From NCBI RefSeq assembly GCF_022539665.2, contig NC_081338.1:3285679-3349678 (forward strand): DNA of 64,000 nucleotides. The letters are read 5' to 3'. Position numbers and translations under genes: made by a program. Below, piece after piece: positions 10,414 to 23,700 of the stretch. Source of the DNA: Daphnia carinata (taxonomy: Eukaryota > Arthropoda > Branchiopoda > Diplostraca > Daphniidae). Positions within the stretch are counted from its first letter, which is position 1, and every line of letters begins with the position of its first letter. The notes beneath the pieces were generated by a model. That model saw only the letters and a program-made list of their open reading frames with translations, was not told the DNA's origin and made no database searches.

Positions 10414-11145
10414 TCATCTGTAGGCTGACTCTTCCATCCTGTAACACTTCCAGACTTGATTTGATCCCCCATTAAATTCTGTGAATGCAAAATAATAGCA
10501 TTAAAAATACTTTTTCAATAGACATAAAACCGAAAAGTACCTAATCCATGTTTCATGTTGAACTTTTGCCATATCTTGGTTTCCGTACCACACCCATTTT
10601 CGGCCCAAATACGGTCCCACAATTGTTCACTTCCTTCACTGCATGGGCTTATTACTAACGATTCTTTTTGTGCAGCACTAACAGAATTTAACTTCAACAC
10701 ACTGTCAGGTGGTAGACTGAATAACTAAACAATAAATAATTGTTTGTTAAAATTCTATACTTATTTTGAATTCTTATTTGAAAAGTTTAGGTACCTGACT
10801 GTGTTCACCTAATGCCAATTCATCCTCATGTTCAGTTAGGGATGAGTTTGGAAAAACCTCCTTCACTGTTTGGAAACTGTTCCGTTCCAATTTGTTCTTT
10901 TCCCCTACCTGACCTTGTAGACTCAAAATTTGAGCTACAAAACACAAATGAATAAAAGCAAATAAATAGAATCATTACGTATTAGGCCTTACCATCCTTA
11001 GCATTGCTGTTATCTAATATTTTGTGTTGTTCCAATAATTGGGCCTGCAGCTTCATAATTTGATCTAATAAACAATAATTAATAATTGAAAACCAATATA
11101 ATAATGTTTATACTTACCATCCTTTTGTTGTATTATCTTATCCAT
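10414..11145 (-). CDS. Unrecognised 5-exon gene in right palindrome arm
   Basis: Mirror of the gene at 6522-7253, with exons 11145-11118, 11064-10993, 10934-10795, 10724-10541 and 10478-10414. All splice sites and the reading frame are kept, giving about 162 aa. It differs from the left copy by about seven residues, mostly in the coiled-coil-like N-terminal part: DL to KL, SKAK to SNAK, QAQLGE to QGQVGE, EWNSFK to ERNSFQ and WAKNG to WAENG. The two copies point towards each other across the spacer. Function unknown. Confidence 0.5.
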
Positions 11146-11361
11146 TTTTCAATTGTTCCTCCAGCCACGCGTTATTCTCCATCCACGCTACTGAACAAAC
11201 TGCGAATGGCATCCAATGGACTGAAATTGCCTACGCCAGTAATAATGAGTCTGAGCGGTAGATGGCTACGTGTCGGAAAAAAAGAAAAAAGTGCGATTTT
11301 TTTTTTTCGCGATTTTTTTTTCCGCCATCTTTTTTTTTTTTTTATGTAAAACGGATTGCCA

Positions 11362-11957
11362 TACTAGCTCGCCAGTATGCTATAGTGCTAGTGCTATGCA
11401 GTAAAAAGATTCGGTGTGTTTCAAAAACGATTGCCGTAATGAAAATAATAGCAATTTTCTCGGAATCAGCATTCAATTTTGAGGATATCCTGTGATATTC
11501 AGCTAATTTCGATGAGTGTCAGTTTTTGCAGAAAATTTTTTTAAGCCCGACAAAATAAGCCCGACTTTTCTTATTTTTTCGTTTTTTACGTTTAATTAAA
11601 AAACTATAAGACGAAATGAAAAATTAATGTGATATTTGGGATAAGCATTCAATTCTGAATCGAAATCATGTATTTTAAGTGAAATTTAAAATTAAACCAA
11701 AAATGAAAAAGAAAAGTCGGGCTTATTTAGTCAGGCTTATTTAGTCGGGCTTATTTAGTCGGGCTTAAAATTTTTTTCTGCAAAAGCCGGCACTCATCGG
11801 AATTGATTGAATATTTTAGGATATATTCAAAATTGAGTACTGTTTCCGACAAAATTGCTATTTTTTTCATTAAGTCAACCCATTTGGAAATATATCGAAT
11901 ATTTCTGCTGCATCGCGCTAGCGCTGTAGCGTACTGGCGCGCAAGCATTGTGTCAAA
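11362..11957. repeat. Nested inverted repeat with AAGCCCGAC ends
   Basis: The stretch 11362-11566 is repeated in inverted orientation at about 11716-11957. Shared landmarks are CGCCAGTA near the outer ends, a TAGCAATTTT(C/G)TCGGAA core, a TTTTGCAGAAAA block, and AAGCCCGAC repeats at the inner ends (11543-11566 and 11716-11769). About 150 bp of AT-rich DNA lies between. It abuts the right palindrome arm directly. It looks like a small fold-back element whose partner on the left side is truncated to 6272-6300. Confidence 0.75.
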
Positions 11958-13920
11958 TATTCTATGGATATAACACATATCTGGTGTTTTAGGCATCTTG
12001 TACATGGCGCTAAATAAAAAAAACTGTTGGTATTTCTTCTATTTTTATAAATTCCTTTTCAAAACGAAAAGAGTTGATCGATTTCACCAACCGTTGTCGT
12101 TTACACTATTAACGAAGTGTAGGGGGTACGCAATTCGATATTAATCTCCAAAGCACTTATGCGTTACAAAATTTCGTTTACGAAAAAAGCTCCCCCGAGG
12201 AGGGTCTAAGATACCTTTCCAATAAGTGGTTTACCAGCTCGTGCTACACGCCACTATCAGCACGAAGCTGCATGACTCTCCTTAATTGACAGTCGGCCGA
12301 CGTCAGAAACTTTGGATCTATTTCTGTAGATTCAGTTGGCGGGATATATATTCTATTCAACTCGTGTGGAACGCGTAGGCATTTCGACTGTATCAATTGC
12401 AATAAACTTAAAAATCATTACGACCGCTTTTATCAAAGCAACAGTAGAACCATTATAAACGAAGTTTCATTTTTTTTTTTTTTTTGTTTTTCCGTACCGA
12501 ATGCAGAAAAGTGATCGAGTCCTTCTGTAACTTGGAGATTTTGGATAATTGTTTCCAAACACAATTAATCATTACTTTGAACCAATACGGCCTTCCGCCT
12601 AGTAGAATCTAGTGAGGAGGCTAGCAGCCAGAAATTAATTTGAAAAACATCATGTTTTGAAACAATGATATAATTATCATTTGCTTATGCTGCATGCAGA
12701 GTTTTGACAGGATGAGAAAACAAACTATTTGTCAAATACGAAAAGCAGTGCACAAGCTGTTTTGATAATTAAAAATTAAGGGGCTTCAGTAAACACAAAA
12801 AATATGAAATTTCAAACACTTCCGTGATAGGCGACGGCTTCTTCGTTACAATAATGTGATTACAATTTCTTCATGTTATAGACGGGAGCCTTTGTCGAGC
12901 AACTGATCTTTGCCTTCGTGAAAAACTTCGTAAGTGCTGCTCGTATTGGATTTTTAATAGACCAAGACGAATAAATATCGCCACGATGAGATTTTTCACA
13001 ACCATAAAAGAATTTTGTCTCTTTCGCTTGATTACTTGCCGAAGACGATGAAGAAATACTTTTCGATGCTTTGCGGTAGTCTTTGACAGTCCCACGACAT
13101 TCGGTTACAACCATGAGCATTAACATTGCACACCTATTTGTCAACGGTAGTTTCCGTTTACAAATTAAAAGGTAATTTTAACAAATTTAACAAAAATGTT
13201 TTTATCACCTTAAATTAACTTGTCTCCTTATTCTAAAAAAGTTTTACTTTACTTATAACGTTATGAGCAACTTGCAGCTGGTCGATTTCCAGATGTGGAC
13301 TGAGCTCGATCTCCCAGTGTCTATACAAGTTAAATACAAATGCTGTTCATCGTCTGTTTTTCTTCTTGAAGATCGCTGTTTGACGATTTCTACACAATAC
13401 TTTTACACAGAAACAACAGTACGCATGCCCGCCACATTAAGCTTCGCTTATGCGTATTGCACATCGTTCGTCAGAATGTTTACTGGCGAATGATAGGAAG
13501 ATCAATACAGACAATGACAGCTATTATTTTATGTAGGTTACACTGATCCATAAGATCGGGAATGGTTATTCTAGGCTGACGCTATCCTACACGTCATATT
13601 TTCGCCAGCTACAATAAATGACTATCTGTAGATACTGAGAAAGCCGACTCACGCGATTCCTGAGAATACTTATTTGGTCTACGGGTACTCACGATTCCAA
13701 ATCCTAGATCACTATCTTGCTCCGCGATCATTTCACAGTTAGCTTTATAACGGCAGTCAAGATACGCCAGCAACGTGGATAACACTCGTAGGAGAAGTTG
13801 CGTTATGGCACTAAATTTTTATTTTTTAAAAATCTGATAGTTGATCAGCAGTGGCACTGACATTTATTCCAACAGCATTGCAAACTTCGCACACACACAC
13901 GCACACACACTCTTCACGTA
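11958..13920. other. Intergenic, one weak ORF
   Basis: A 94-codon minus-strand ORF at 12860-13144 starts with ATG and has a Ser-rich middle and a Lys-rich end. I recognise no family and see no splice partner. A long T-tract lies at 12469-12485. Nothing else is supported. Confidence 0.4.
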
Positions 13921-14726
13921 TTATACTCGTGTTCTAGCGTCTTGCGACTCCAGTTTGTCAACAATCTTAAACGTGAGGGGGAAAAAAATTAATTAATTAA
14001 CAGTACTCTTTGCATGATATTTAAATGTTGGATGAAACTTACCGTACTGATTACTGGAAGATTTAGTACAATATTGAGTCCTGGTAACCTTCTGATATAG
14101 TACACCGCATTGGGCAGGAATCCACTGGAATATTAAAAAAGTATTTATGGGTTTGCACATCTAATAATGCACATACAACAATTAACATTACCCAAACAGA
14201 AGAATAAAACCATAGAGTTCAGCTATCATGCCAATAATTGGCCACCCAAGAAATACAATTATAATTCCTAAAAAGAAGAATGATGAAGCTTTGATCTTGT
14301 TGCGCTGGAAGAAGAATAAAAGTGTCTTCTTCATTCCTATTATGAAGGCTAGGCCTGCCAGGAATAACAACTAAAATATTTAATTGTTCATTAGTTAAGA
14401 GTGATGATGATGTCTTTTTTGCATGTCTTACATTTCCAATTGCAAGTAAGCCTTTGTCAAAGAAAAGTAGAATGCCTAAAAATATGAAAGCAACTCCCAT
14501 TCCAGCCAAACCAGCCCCGATTTCTGAAAAAACAAAAAAACAATGTTGTACATATAATGGAATGAAAAACAGCCAAATTTCGTCTTCCAAATAAAACAGA
14601 CTGAAGCAAACCAGCGAAAAGGATTCATTCAATAACATTCATCAACCATAATCAAAGTAGCTGTTAACCATTAGAATTCATAATTTGAAAGCAACCCTTA
14701 CTCTGCGTGTCTGTAAAGTTAAACAT
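13921..14726 (-). CDS. Got1: Vesicle transport protein GOT1 (Golgi transport 1)
   Basis: Small four-helix membrane protein of the GOT1/SFT2 family that acts in ER-Golgi vesicle traffic. Exons are 14726-14702, 14523-14432, 14370-14192, 14124-14043 and 13965-13921, with the frame kept across every junction and TAA at 13921-13923. The protein is about 140 aa, the usual length. It begins with MFNFTDTQKIGAGL and has hydrophobic helices around GVAFIFLGILLFF, FLAGLAFIIG and FFLGIIIVFLGWPIIGM. The typical C-terminal IRRLPGLNIVLNLP is followed by a short tail. The gene is head-to-head with the SLC36 gene, with 1.1 kb between the two starts. Confidence 0.93.
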
Positions 14727-15842
14727 CCCGACGTGAACCAATTCCTTCTTGAGATTTTAAACCAAATACGTTTATTGACGTCACCGGAGTTTCCACATTC
14801 AAATCTTAAAGGTTTTTAATGGTTTTGTCAGAGATTGTTTTTCAGCTCTTTATCTCCACGTCATATACATTTGATAGGACTAAGTAACCTAAACGGCTTC
14901 CGCTAGATGGCTTGGATTATTTTAATGATTGGTCGCTAGAAAAATTGGCATCAAATTCAAACTTTAGAAAAAAGAATATGTTACTAGGACGCAGTGCTGA
15001 AATGCGATTTAGTTGTTGAAAAACTACAATTTTCAGCCTGTAATTCACTCATTAACTTTAATTCATGTTACACTTGAGGACAAATGTTATCACAGTATTT
15101 TAACAGACATGACCTCAGCCGTATGGACAGTAAACGCAAATCTGCCTAAAGAGCATTGAATCATGCGCTCTCCCACGGTTACGTCAAAGTGTCAAACCTA
15201 GCAGTTAACACTGGGCAACTGTTGATCCTTCTTGTGCATAACAGGTGCAGTAATGGCACTCTATGTTGAAGGTAGCTAGATAACGATCAGGTTTTGGGCT
15301 ATTCTTTTTCTATTTTTAAATACACATATCAAAATGGGTTCCCATGTAACACAAACTGCCCATACAAGGACAAAGTCGATCCACGGTCGACTTCTTAAAG
15401 ACACAAGTGGACTTCTTAACGCTCGTTTGTTTGCAAAGTGTTTCTTTTTTGTCCCACGATATAATACCACATCCGGCAATACTTACGGTGGTAAAAAATC
15501 CGTGTTAAATCTAAACTGGAAGACAGTAGTTTACAGTTTTTATTGAATTGTCAAGCAAAATGTTTCGAAACGAAACGCATGCCTGCGGACTCGGAATCAA
15601 AGATCATTGCCAACTGATTAATTATTGACACTTGCTATCGTCAGACCTTAGACAAATGCCAAGCTTTTTTCGATCTGTAAAAAGATAAGACAGCCTAAAC
15701 AGGTTGAGGCAAACCTAGATGAGAAGTCTCACTCAGTCTTCAATCATCTTCCTCATGTAATACGGGATAGCCGGATCGAATCCCATCCAAAAAGCCCGGT
15801 GTACAACATACTAGCAGAAAATTAAGGAATTTGTTTGACGAG
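14727..15842. promoter_or_regulatory. Shared upstream region of GOT1 and SLC36 genes
   Basis: The 1.1 kb between two divergent genes must hold the 5' untranslated regions and promoters of both. A TGACGTCA palindrome (14775-14782), like a CRE site, lies just upstream of the GOT1 start. I see no coding exon; a 70-codon plus-strand ORF at 15334-15546 resembles nothing. Confidence 0.4.
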
Positions 15843-17925
15843 ATGGACGAAAAATTAGACGGCGAAGTGAGTGGCCACGCAATGGCGACAACAATTGCAT
15901 TGGAAGATTTATCGACAGACAAAGCCAATGATAAACGAGAGAGCCTTGAATCAAACGATGCCGCCACTAAGGTAGCTGCTACATCCGGAGAGCTAACCTT
16001 TAAACCTATTTCGTAAATATTGGTCTTCTGACTAAAAATGCCATTCTTTTTTCCTGATTGAGAATCTTGTATTTCAAGGAACTTTGAGACCATGATTCAT
16101 TTCCTGAAAGGTAACATTGGTACAGGCATCTTTTCCATGCCTTCGGCCTTCAAAAATTCAGGCCTGTGGGTCGGAACTGCTTTACTTCCGATTTTTGCTA
16201 TTATTTGCACTCACTGTAAGTCTGCGTGTTTAATTTAACATTTTATTGATCTAACAACTTTTTTCTTTAACTCTATGCAGGTATGCAGATGTTGGTAATA
16301 GACGTCATTCAATCAGAGACTTACGTTACAATTTAAAATGACTCCTAACTTTACAACCTTTTGGCAGGTAAAATCAGCATCTGTTATGAAAAAGAGAGAA
16401 GGCGATTTTTCTGTTTCATATGCAGGTGTAGCGGAAAGCGTTTGTCGTACCGGCCAAAAAAAATACGCTAAATTTGGAGAAGCCTTTGGGTATTTAAAAA
16501 AATGATTTTCAAGTTCTTTAAGACTCAAATAACGATGTCGTTGCAGCATAACGGTGAATGTTTTCATTTGCCTCACGAATTTTGGAGCCTGCGTTGTATA
16601 CATCGTCTTCACAGGTACAAATATGTGGGAGGTAGGTCACACATGCACTTGGCTTTCGTTCCATGAATGATTGTAATCATCGTTTTTTTTGTTCAGGTGG
16701 TGGAATATTACACAGGCTTGGGATGGGACGTGCGCATATACATGTGTTTTATGACCATTCCAATTATATTCATCACATGGATCCGCAATCTTAAGCTTTT
16801 GGCACCCGTGTCGGTGGTGGCCGGAATTGTGCAATTGGCCAGCATCATCGTCGTCTTCTATTACATATTCCAAGATCCTTTGCCACCAGTTAGCTCTGTG
16901 CCAGCTTTCGGGAACTGGTCACGTCTGCCCTTGTTTTTCGGTACGGCCGTCTTTGCGTTTGAAGGCATTCCATTGGTATTACCCATCCAGAAAGAAATGG
17001 GCCGCCCGTGGGATTTCAAAGGTTGGACTGGAATCCTTAACACTGGAATGGTTTTAATTACTGTAATCTACGTTTCTATGGGTTTCTATGGTGAGATCAG
17101 ATTAATGACATACGTGCCTTATGTCACTTCAAAGATAAAGATAGTGCGATTAACGTATTCTTTTCTCTATTGACAGGTTACTTATCGTTTGGGGATGAAA
17201 TCGGTGGGAGCATTACACAAAATTTACCAAAAGACGATGTGTAATTTTAACAAAATCACTAGAGAATTAGTCCATTTGATTAACGAATTTGTTTGTTTAC
17301 TTCTCAGGTTAGCTCAAGTGGTTAAAATCTTGTTAGTCATGGCTATTTTTGGGAATTATGCTATGTAAGTTCACTGCCTACTTTATCCACGCATTATCAG
17401 TTATTGTAGGAATAACCTTTGATTCAACTATGAAAGGGCATTTTACGTTCCCATTTCCATCATATGGCCACCTTTATCGAAACATGCAGCCCGGTATACC
17501 AGCAATCTGTTTGCCGCTGAATTAATGTTTCGCACATTCATGGTCCTTGTTACCTGTAAGAGTCAAAAGTCTAGGACGTGTATCAAGATCAGAACTAATC
17601 GCAATCTACTTTGAAATTTAGTACTTCTGGCTGTAGCGATTCCCAAAATTGACTTGGTTATTTCGCTTGTTGGAGCAGTTAGCGGAACGTTTTTGGTAAC
17701 CTTACGACACTGTACTTTAATTCAAACGTTTCCGGTGTTAATAAAACATAAAATCTTTTGCAGGCACTCATTTTCCCACCGATGCTAGAATACATTACGT
17801 ACGCACCTAACGTCAGTAAATTAAACCTCACCAAACAAATCGCCATCCTCATCTTTGGAGCCATTTCATTCGCCACCGGGACCTATTGCGCTGTTTTAGC
17901 CATCGTGCAAGAATTTAGCGATTAA
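15843..17925 (+). CDS. SLC36-type proton-coupled amino acid transporter
   Basis: Member of the AAAP/SLC36 (PAT) family of 11-TM symporters that move small amino acids with protons across lysosomal or plasma membranes. Exons: 15843-16012, 16079-16215, 16281-16294, 16368-16489, 16547-16631, 16697-17090, 17177-17240, 17308-17364, 17437-17555, 17622-17695 and 17764-17925. All junctions are in frame and give about 465 aa. The hallmark LKGNIGTGIFSMP of TM1 is followed by FITWIRNLKLLAPVS and FGTAVFAFEGIPLVLPI, with the C-terminal VISLVGAVSGTFLALIFPP. The cytosolic N-terminus is acidic and polar. The third exon is only 14 nt, and skipping it breaks the frame. AATAAA signals lie near 17980 and 17999. 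Substrate is not predictable. Confidence 0.93.
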
Positions 17926-20742
17926 CGCTTGTTAATTGATTTTACTTTGCACGTAAGAAAATTGAAGCCGAAAAAAAAAATAAACGAAAGAAACAAAAAT
18001 AAAGCAGCCAACACTTGGTTTTGATCGGTTTATCTCTTTTCTTTATATGACGTGCGTTATACTTAGGGCGAACGAACGCACCCTGTTTCACGGCGGGCTT
18101 TGCTTGTTATTTAGAAACGCGAGCAATAGCTGCCATCCGTGATATTGGATGATAGCGTGGCGTGTTTATACGCCATGCCAAAAGAATAACAAAATCATTA
18201 CACGTCAAAACATCCAAACGTTTTGTGTTATTATTTTCAAACAGCACCATAAAAACTGGATGTTGTCATTCGGACACGAATGGTGATAAGGATAAAATCA
18301 TCAACTCATAGAACTTGATCAACGTCAATCTAGCTAGTCTCAAATACTGGCAAGTGTCAATAACGAGATTTTTTGCATAAATATATACAGGAATTTTCAA
18401 AACAAAAAAGGTTTTCCATTGTTTTTTTTTCAGCGTAAATAATACTGCGTAGTCATTCGAGCTTGTCAAACCAGCATTGTAACGTAATCGCCGTTCAATC
18501 ATATCCATCAATGCCGATCAATAGCAGCCAGAAAGTGTATCCGTCACGTTTTCACACGCACACGTAGAAAACATGGTGAACTATCGAAGAGTACATTTTA
18601 TCTAGTCACGCTGAAAATTGTGAAATTATGCCAGTCATAGACGACGTTTCAATCGTTATCTTAAAGATTTGAAGGCCTCATGCTTATGTACTTAACCGAT
18701 TGGAATTAGCGTGTAGGCATTTCGTTTATTGTCCCACTCGCTTTTTTTCGAGTTTGAGCCTTGTTTTACCTGGAGCAAATCCGGCCTCCGGATTGCGGGA
18801 CCGCATCGGATAACCAAGAGCTTACATCACGAATCCAGTCCGCATCCGTACAGAATTTTTAAACGTGGTACATTAGGATATGTATATTATGGCGGGGTGC
18901 ATAGAAGATTCCATTGAAATGAGGTGGCATCGAAGAAAAAGGCCAGGCAAAGAAAGAAGTTTAAAAGGAAAACGATAGGGAAACGAGCTCATGAAAATTG
19001 CGGATAGGACGGCTGATTACTGAGCTAATAATCAAATATTTATGGAAGACAACTGTAACTGCCCTTGGAGGAATATAACAAATGGCTCAACGCTTTTTTT
19101 TCCATGTGTTTCGTTTCTTTATTAATTTTTTTCAATTTCCAATTCGCCAATCGATTTTCAAGAGAACGTGTAACACGTATCCAACTTGTCGGTTATTCTG
19201 GACAAGTGCAATAGCAAAGCCAATAGGAAATTGTATTTGATTTCCGGTTCACAAGATTCAAAAAAATTTCATGGTTAGCCAAGAAGACAAACTTAGAGAC
19301 AATTGAAGATCAGCATAGATTGTCGTATACAATAGGTAGCCAGCAATACGGCAATCATTTTTCTACTCAGCATTATCACAATGATTCCCTTTTCCGCTTC
19401 CCGTGCGGATCGGCACGCATCCATTCGCTACAATTATTATTGTCTTCTATGCATTGATATCTTTTGTCGCCAGTCAAGTGTTTTGCCAGTCGTGTCTCGC
19501 AAAAGGTTACGTGGAATAGACTCTATCAGGACAGCCACTAGAACACGTCGATGAGGGCAAAATCCGCATCATCAATCGCTGGATGCTGTGGCAGTTTGAA
19601 GGGATTCGATTTGGTCGCCTTTGCTGTATGGAAAATGGAGAGAGAGAGAGAGACGTCGTTTGGTTTGATGCGCAACGCACTTGCCGTCGATGATATGATG
19701 ATGACTTTTGTGGTTTGTCATTACAGCCTCGCCTTCATGATTCCAATGCTTCAAGCCCTCCCCTCAAAACAAACACTATTCTGCATTGAGGCTCACACAA
19801 TAAGGCTTTTGTTTTTATCTCGGAGTGACAGCAACAGAAGAGGATCAATGATGAGTCCTGCAAGCGGGGGAACAGCTAGAAGGCAGTTATAACCCAATAG
19901 AGCCATTTAAAAAGAAAAGGTTGAGATCATCAAACATGTAGGCATCATCTACTTGCATCACCCCAAAGGAAAATCATTTCTCCTTCCATCTCAAAAAGGT
20001 TCATTATTTTGAATGAATCGCCCACATTTCCATAAATTTTGCGGTTATCTTTCGTTGCATGTTGATGAATATTAAAAGCATTTGCCCAATTTTCCCAGTA
20101 TCGCTTTTGTACGTCTATAAAGTATTTGATATCCGTATGTCTGTTTTAGTTTTCGTGTAGCGAAATAAGTGAAATGAACTCTGTAGCCTATAAAAAATGG
20201 AATCATGGGCAAGTTGGCTTATGTAGTGATGCCGATGCTATATTAAATAGTTCATCGATTTTCGGCGGCGCTGTTCATTTCGTGCAGCGTACAGTTTTGT
20301 AATACAGCCTATTATATTGAACGCGTTGTTCAACCTGCTGCTGGATTGGCCTTAGTTACCCATTGTTTTGCTGCCGAAGTTTCGACTCGAACAGCCAGCT
20401 CGTAATTCGAAAAACAGCGCTTACCGATAATACAGCCGAATTTTGGGTAATGCGGTAATAAGTTATTGACGTGTTGCGAATAAGCGCTTTTACACCTCTT
20501 CATAGCGGCCACGGTTTTCCTCTCGTTCAAAGATCAATTTCCCTTGAAAGGTTGTTAACGGCTTTCAATCAAATGCAATCCAATATGTATGTACAAATCA
20601 TTGCAAGTAAATAAACCAATAAACTTGGCAAAAACCATTACAATTAAATGTAAATTGACCAAAACATCTAAGATTTCTTACACAAAATTGTGGGTTATAA
20701 TAATGAATTTATAAAGCTATTGCAAATTGAATTTTATGTCAT
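17926..20742. other. Intergenic; left edge of segmental duplication
   Basis: The first part holds the 3' end signals of the transporter. From about 19550 the sequence matches 35180 onward, starting with an ATCAATCGCTGGATGCTGTG landmark. No gene is supported between 18000 and 20740. Confidence 0.5.
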
Positions 20743-23700
20743 CTACGAGGACGCAACACCAAGACATAAATAAACAATCATGACACGGTGATGTATAAAT
20801 GATTGGACTTTCTGATAGCAACGTGCAGCACCAGCTGAAGCAGCGCTTCTGATCTGATTAACCATCCCATCTCGCTGCTTTTGTTTTCTATCCCGATATT
20901 GGTCATTAGGCGACATGGAGATGTGTGACGTTTGGGCTGCAAAAATTAAGTAACGAAATTAATCTCGTAACAGAAAAATCCAAGTTATAAAGACACTATT
21001 TTGTTTTAAATGTACTTTTAGGTTCCTGAACAATTTTTCAATGTGTTGGTAGCAAAAGTTTGTACTCGAAGTGAATCCTTATCATTTTTAATTGTAGGCT
21101 ACAGGAAGAACGAGCGACATGGAAAAGTTCCAATCATCAAGTAAAGTTCGCCCCACTGGAGAACGTTATGCTATTTACGAGTCTTTCGATTAGATAAGCC
21201 CTCCCCCGGAAGAAGTATAACTTCCGCTCAAACACTCCTCGGAATGTGTCACTTACTGCACATAAAGTGTGTTAAGGTATCTATATAGTTTCGACAACAT
21301 GCTAAATTGACTGATGGCTGTCTTCATCTGTCATATACGAACTGCGTTTGATCCGCCCTACTCCGAGCAACAGAAACTTAAAATGAAGAAGAAAAGTAGA
21401 CTAATCTCTGTGAAGTAAAAACGTGATAACTTCGAGCAAGGTAAAACTTTTCTAAGATTAACTTAAACCAGTTGCGTATGAACGCTGTGGCTACAGTAGC
21501 CACAACATTCATATGCAACTGTAGCTGTAGTGTAGTGTAGTCACTACACTACAGCTAGAATCTATTAGAAATTATATAGCTGATATTTACCATCTTCCAT
21601 GGCGAAGTACTCGATGTTGCTGCCGAACGAAGCTGTCCGGCGGCTGTTGAATGTGGATCCTACTCACTGGTTTGGTCACTTCTGTTGTTTTAAATAATAT
21701 CTTACACTCAAAATATCGTCCGGTGGGTCTTGTTAAAATTTTGAAGGACCACGTACCGTAGATTTGAATTGAGGCTTCTGCTGTGCCGAGTGAGTTTGCG
21801 GCTACGAAAATGTAAGCGCTCTTGTCTTGGAAGTTGTGGATGATCAACGACATGCTCGTCTTGTAGCTGGAAGACCCACCTCTTTCACCGTTGATGGTTT
21901 ACTTAGCACTATAACAATTCATGATAAAATCCACAATTTAAAAGCTACACAACTAATTAACACCTGAGGTTACCTCGGCAGCATCGTGTTGTGTTGGTGT
22001 TGTTGTCGTCCTTTCACTCAGTAGTTAACGCTCGGTGGATACGATTCGACTTAGTAAGTCAGACGTGCGTTGGTGTTTAGCAAAAGCACCCACCATGTTC
22101 ATGGACGACGTCACAACGGCTGAAACTTAACGATAGAAAAATGTATATGCCATTAAATGTTTGTCTATATTGATACTGTACTTTAAAAGCAGATTGCAAC
22201 CTAGCCTTTGTGACATTCTCGTCTCTCTTTCTGCGAAAAGGAATGCGGCATTCTAATCTCACAGAAATAGCACATTTCTAGGATCAAAGGGATCCCAGTC
22301 TCAGGCATTCAGAATTTTGACCAATTAATTTGAGAATAAGTTGAGAAAATGGCAGAAAATCGTTGTTAACTGGTTATTTTGGGGCAAATCTTTTACAGAG
22401 ATATTAAAAGCAAACTTGAAAACACTAGAACCTTTATGCTAAATATAGTAAGACTTACAATTAACGTTGAGCGGCACACGTTCGCTGAATGCGGGTGGGA
22501 CGTCATTTAAGGCAATGTACATGTAGGCGGCCATCATTTGACGTTTCACGCAGTACAGTCTCAACGTTTCTCCATTATAAACGTCCATGCCACCCAACTT
22601 GAACAAGCAAATTAAAATCATTTTCAAAATGTAAATCAAAACCAAATGAAACTTCGATTCGTAACCCTAAACAACGTACACGCGCTGCGTGGAGGGCAAG
22701 AAACACACAATCGCTAATCGATGAGCTAACAATGCCAGCAATAGACAAGGCATTATTTATCTATTCCATCAAGGAGCCAGGATATAGCCGACAAGATGGC
22801 TGGATATTTTCATCGATTTTTAGACAGTGAATTCACCGCCAACCGTTGATTGTCAAACCTTTTGTCTAGCTCCGATTGTGGAATTCACGTGGCTTTGACA
22901 GCCAAACGACATCACGCTAAATTAGATGTGCATTCCAAATGGACAGTCGGATTGACAAACAGAATGAAGAAAGAAGAAAGAAAAATTCGTTTCGTTTCCC
23001 AGCAATCGCTACTTCCAAAAACAAGGACATGGCATTCAAACAACTGACAGACGAACTGGACTTGATTTCCGTTCATCGTTAAACATTCAAGAGAAGAAAA
23101 TGACATTGCAGGAGACTATCGTTAGTTTCATTACCTTTAAATCTCTCCCTCGGCGTCGCTACTGTACTTCCTTGACCAATGATTGCAAGTCTGCCGCCGT
23201 GGAACAACAACAGTCGCAACAGCTGTGGTTCCATTTAGTTTGCTACCATTTTGGGACGTCTTTCTTCCACTACTATTTCAGTTGAAACCAAATGCTGAAG
23301 TCGGGGCCATAGATCAAACTATTACGACTTTTTGACCGACTTCATGACACCACACGATCCTCGGTGCAGGTTTGCCCATTGCAGTGCCCGTCAGCGTCAC
23401 GCTGTCGCCTTCATCGACAGTGACGTCACTCATACGGCGATGTTCGACTATATCCAGATGCACCCGAACCCGAATGCAACCCGATTACTTCGTCATAGCT
23501 GTGTCGATCTGCCAACTGAACGATTAACGAAACAAATAAAAAAAATAGCGAAAAAAGGCATAGAATTATAAATGCAAAACAGCAACAGTACGACAAGATC
23601 GAATAGCAGCAAATGGAAACAGATCAAGAATGTAATGGAACGGCAGATCCAGTTAGGCCAAAGTCCATTTTACCTGACACATGTAGCATCCTTGATCGGA

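Larger units (their letters stand above)
9088..11364. repeat. Right arm of the ~5 kb palindrome
   Basis: Reverse complement of 6309-8586. The outer edge is the sequence ACGGATTGCCAT at 11351-11362, which matches the left arm at 6313-6324; beyond it the two flanks differ. The right arm carries its own copies of the five-exon reading frame, the two open segments and the hairpin block (about 9332-9629). Confidence 0.93.

Noticed and set aside
15334-15546. 70-codon plus-strand ORF upstream of the transporter
   Set aside because: No similarity, no splice partner, and located in the presumed bidirectional promoter.
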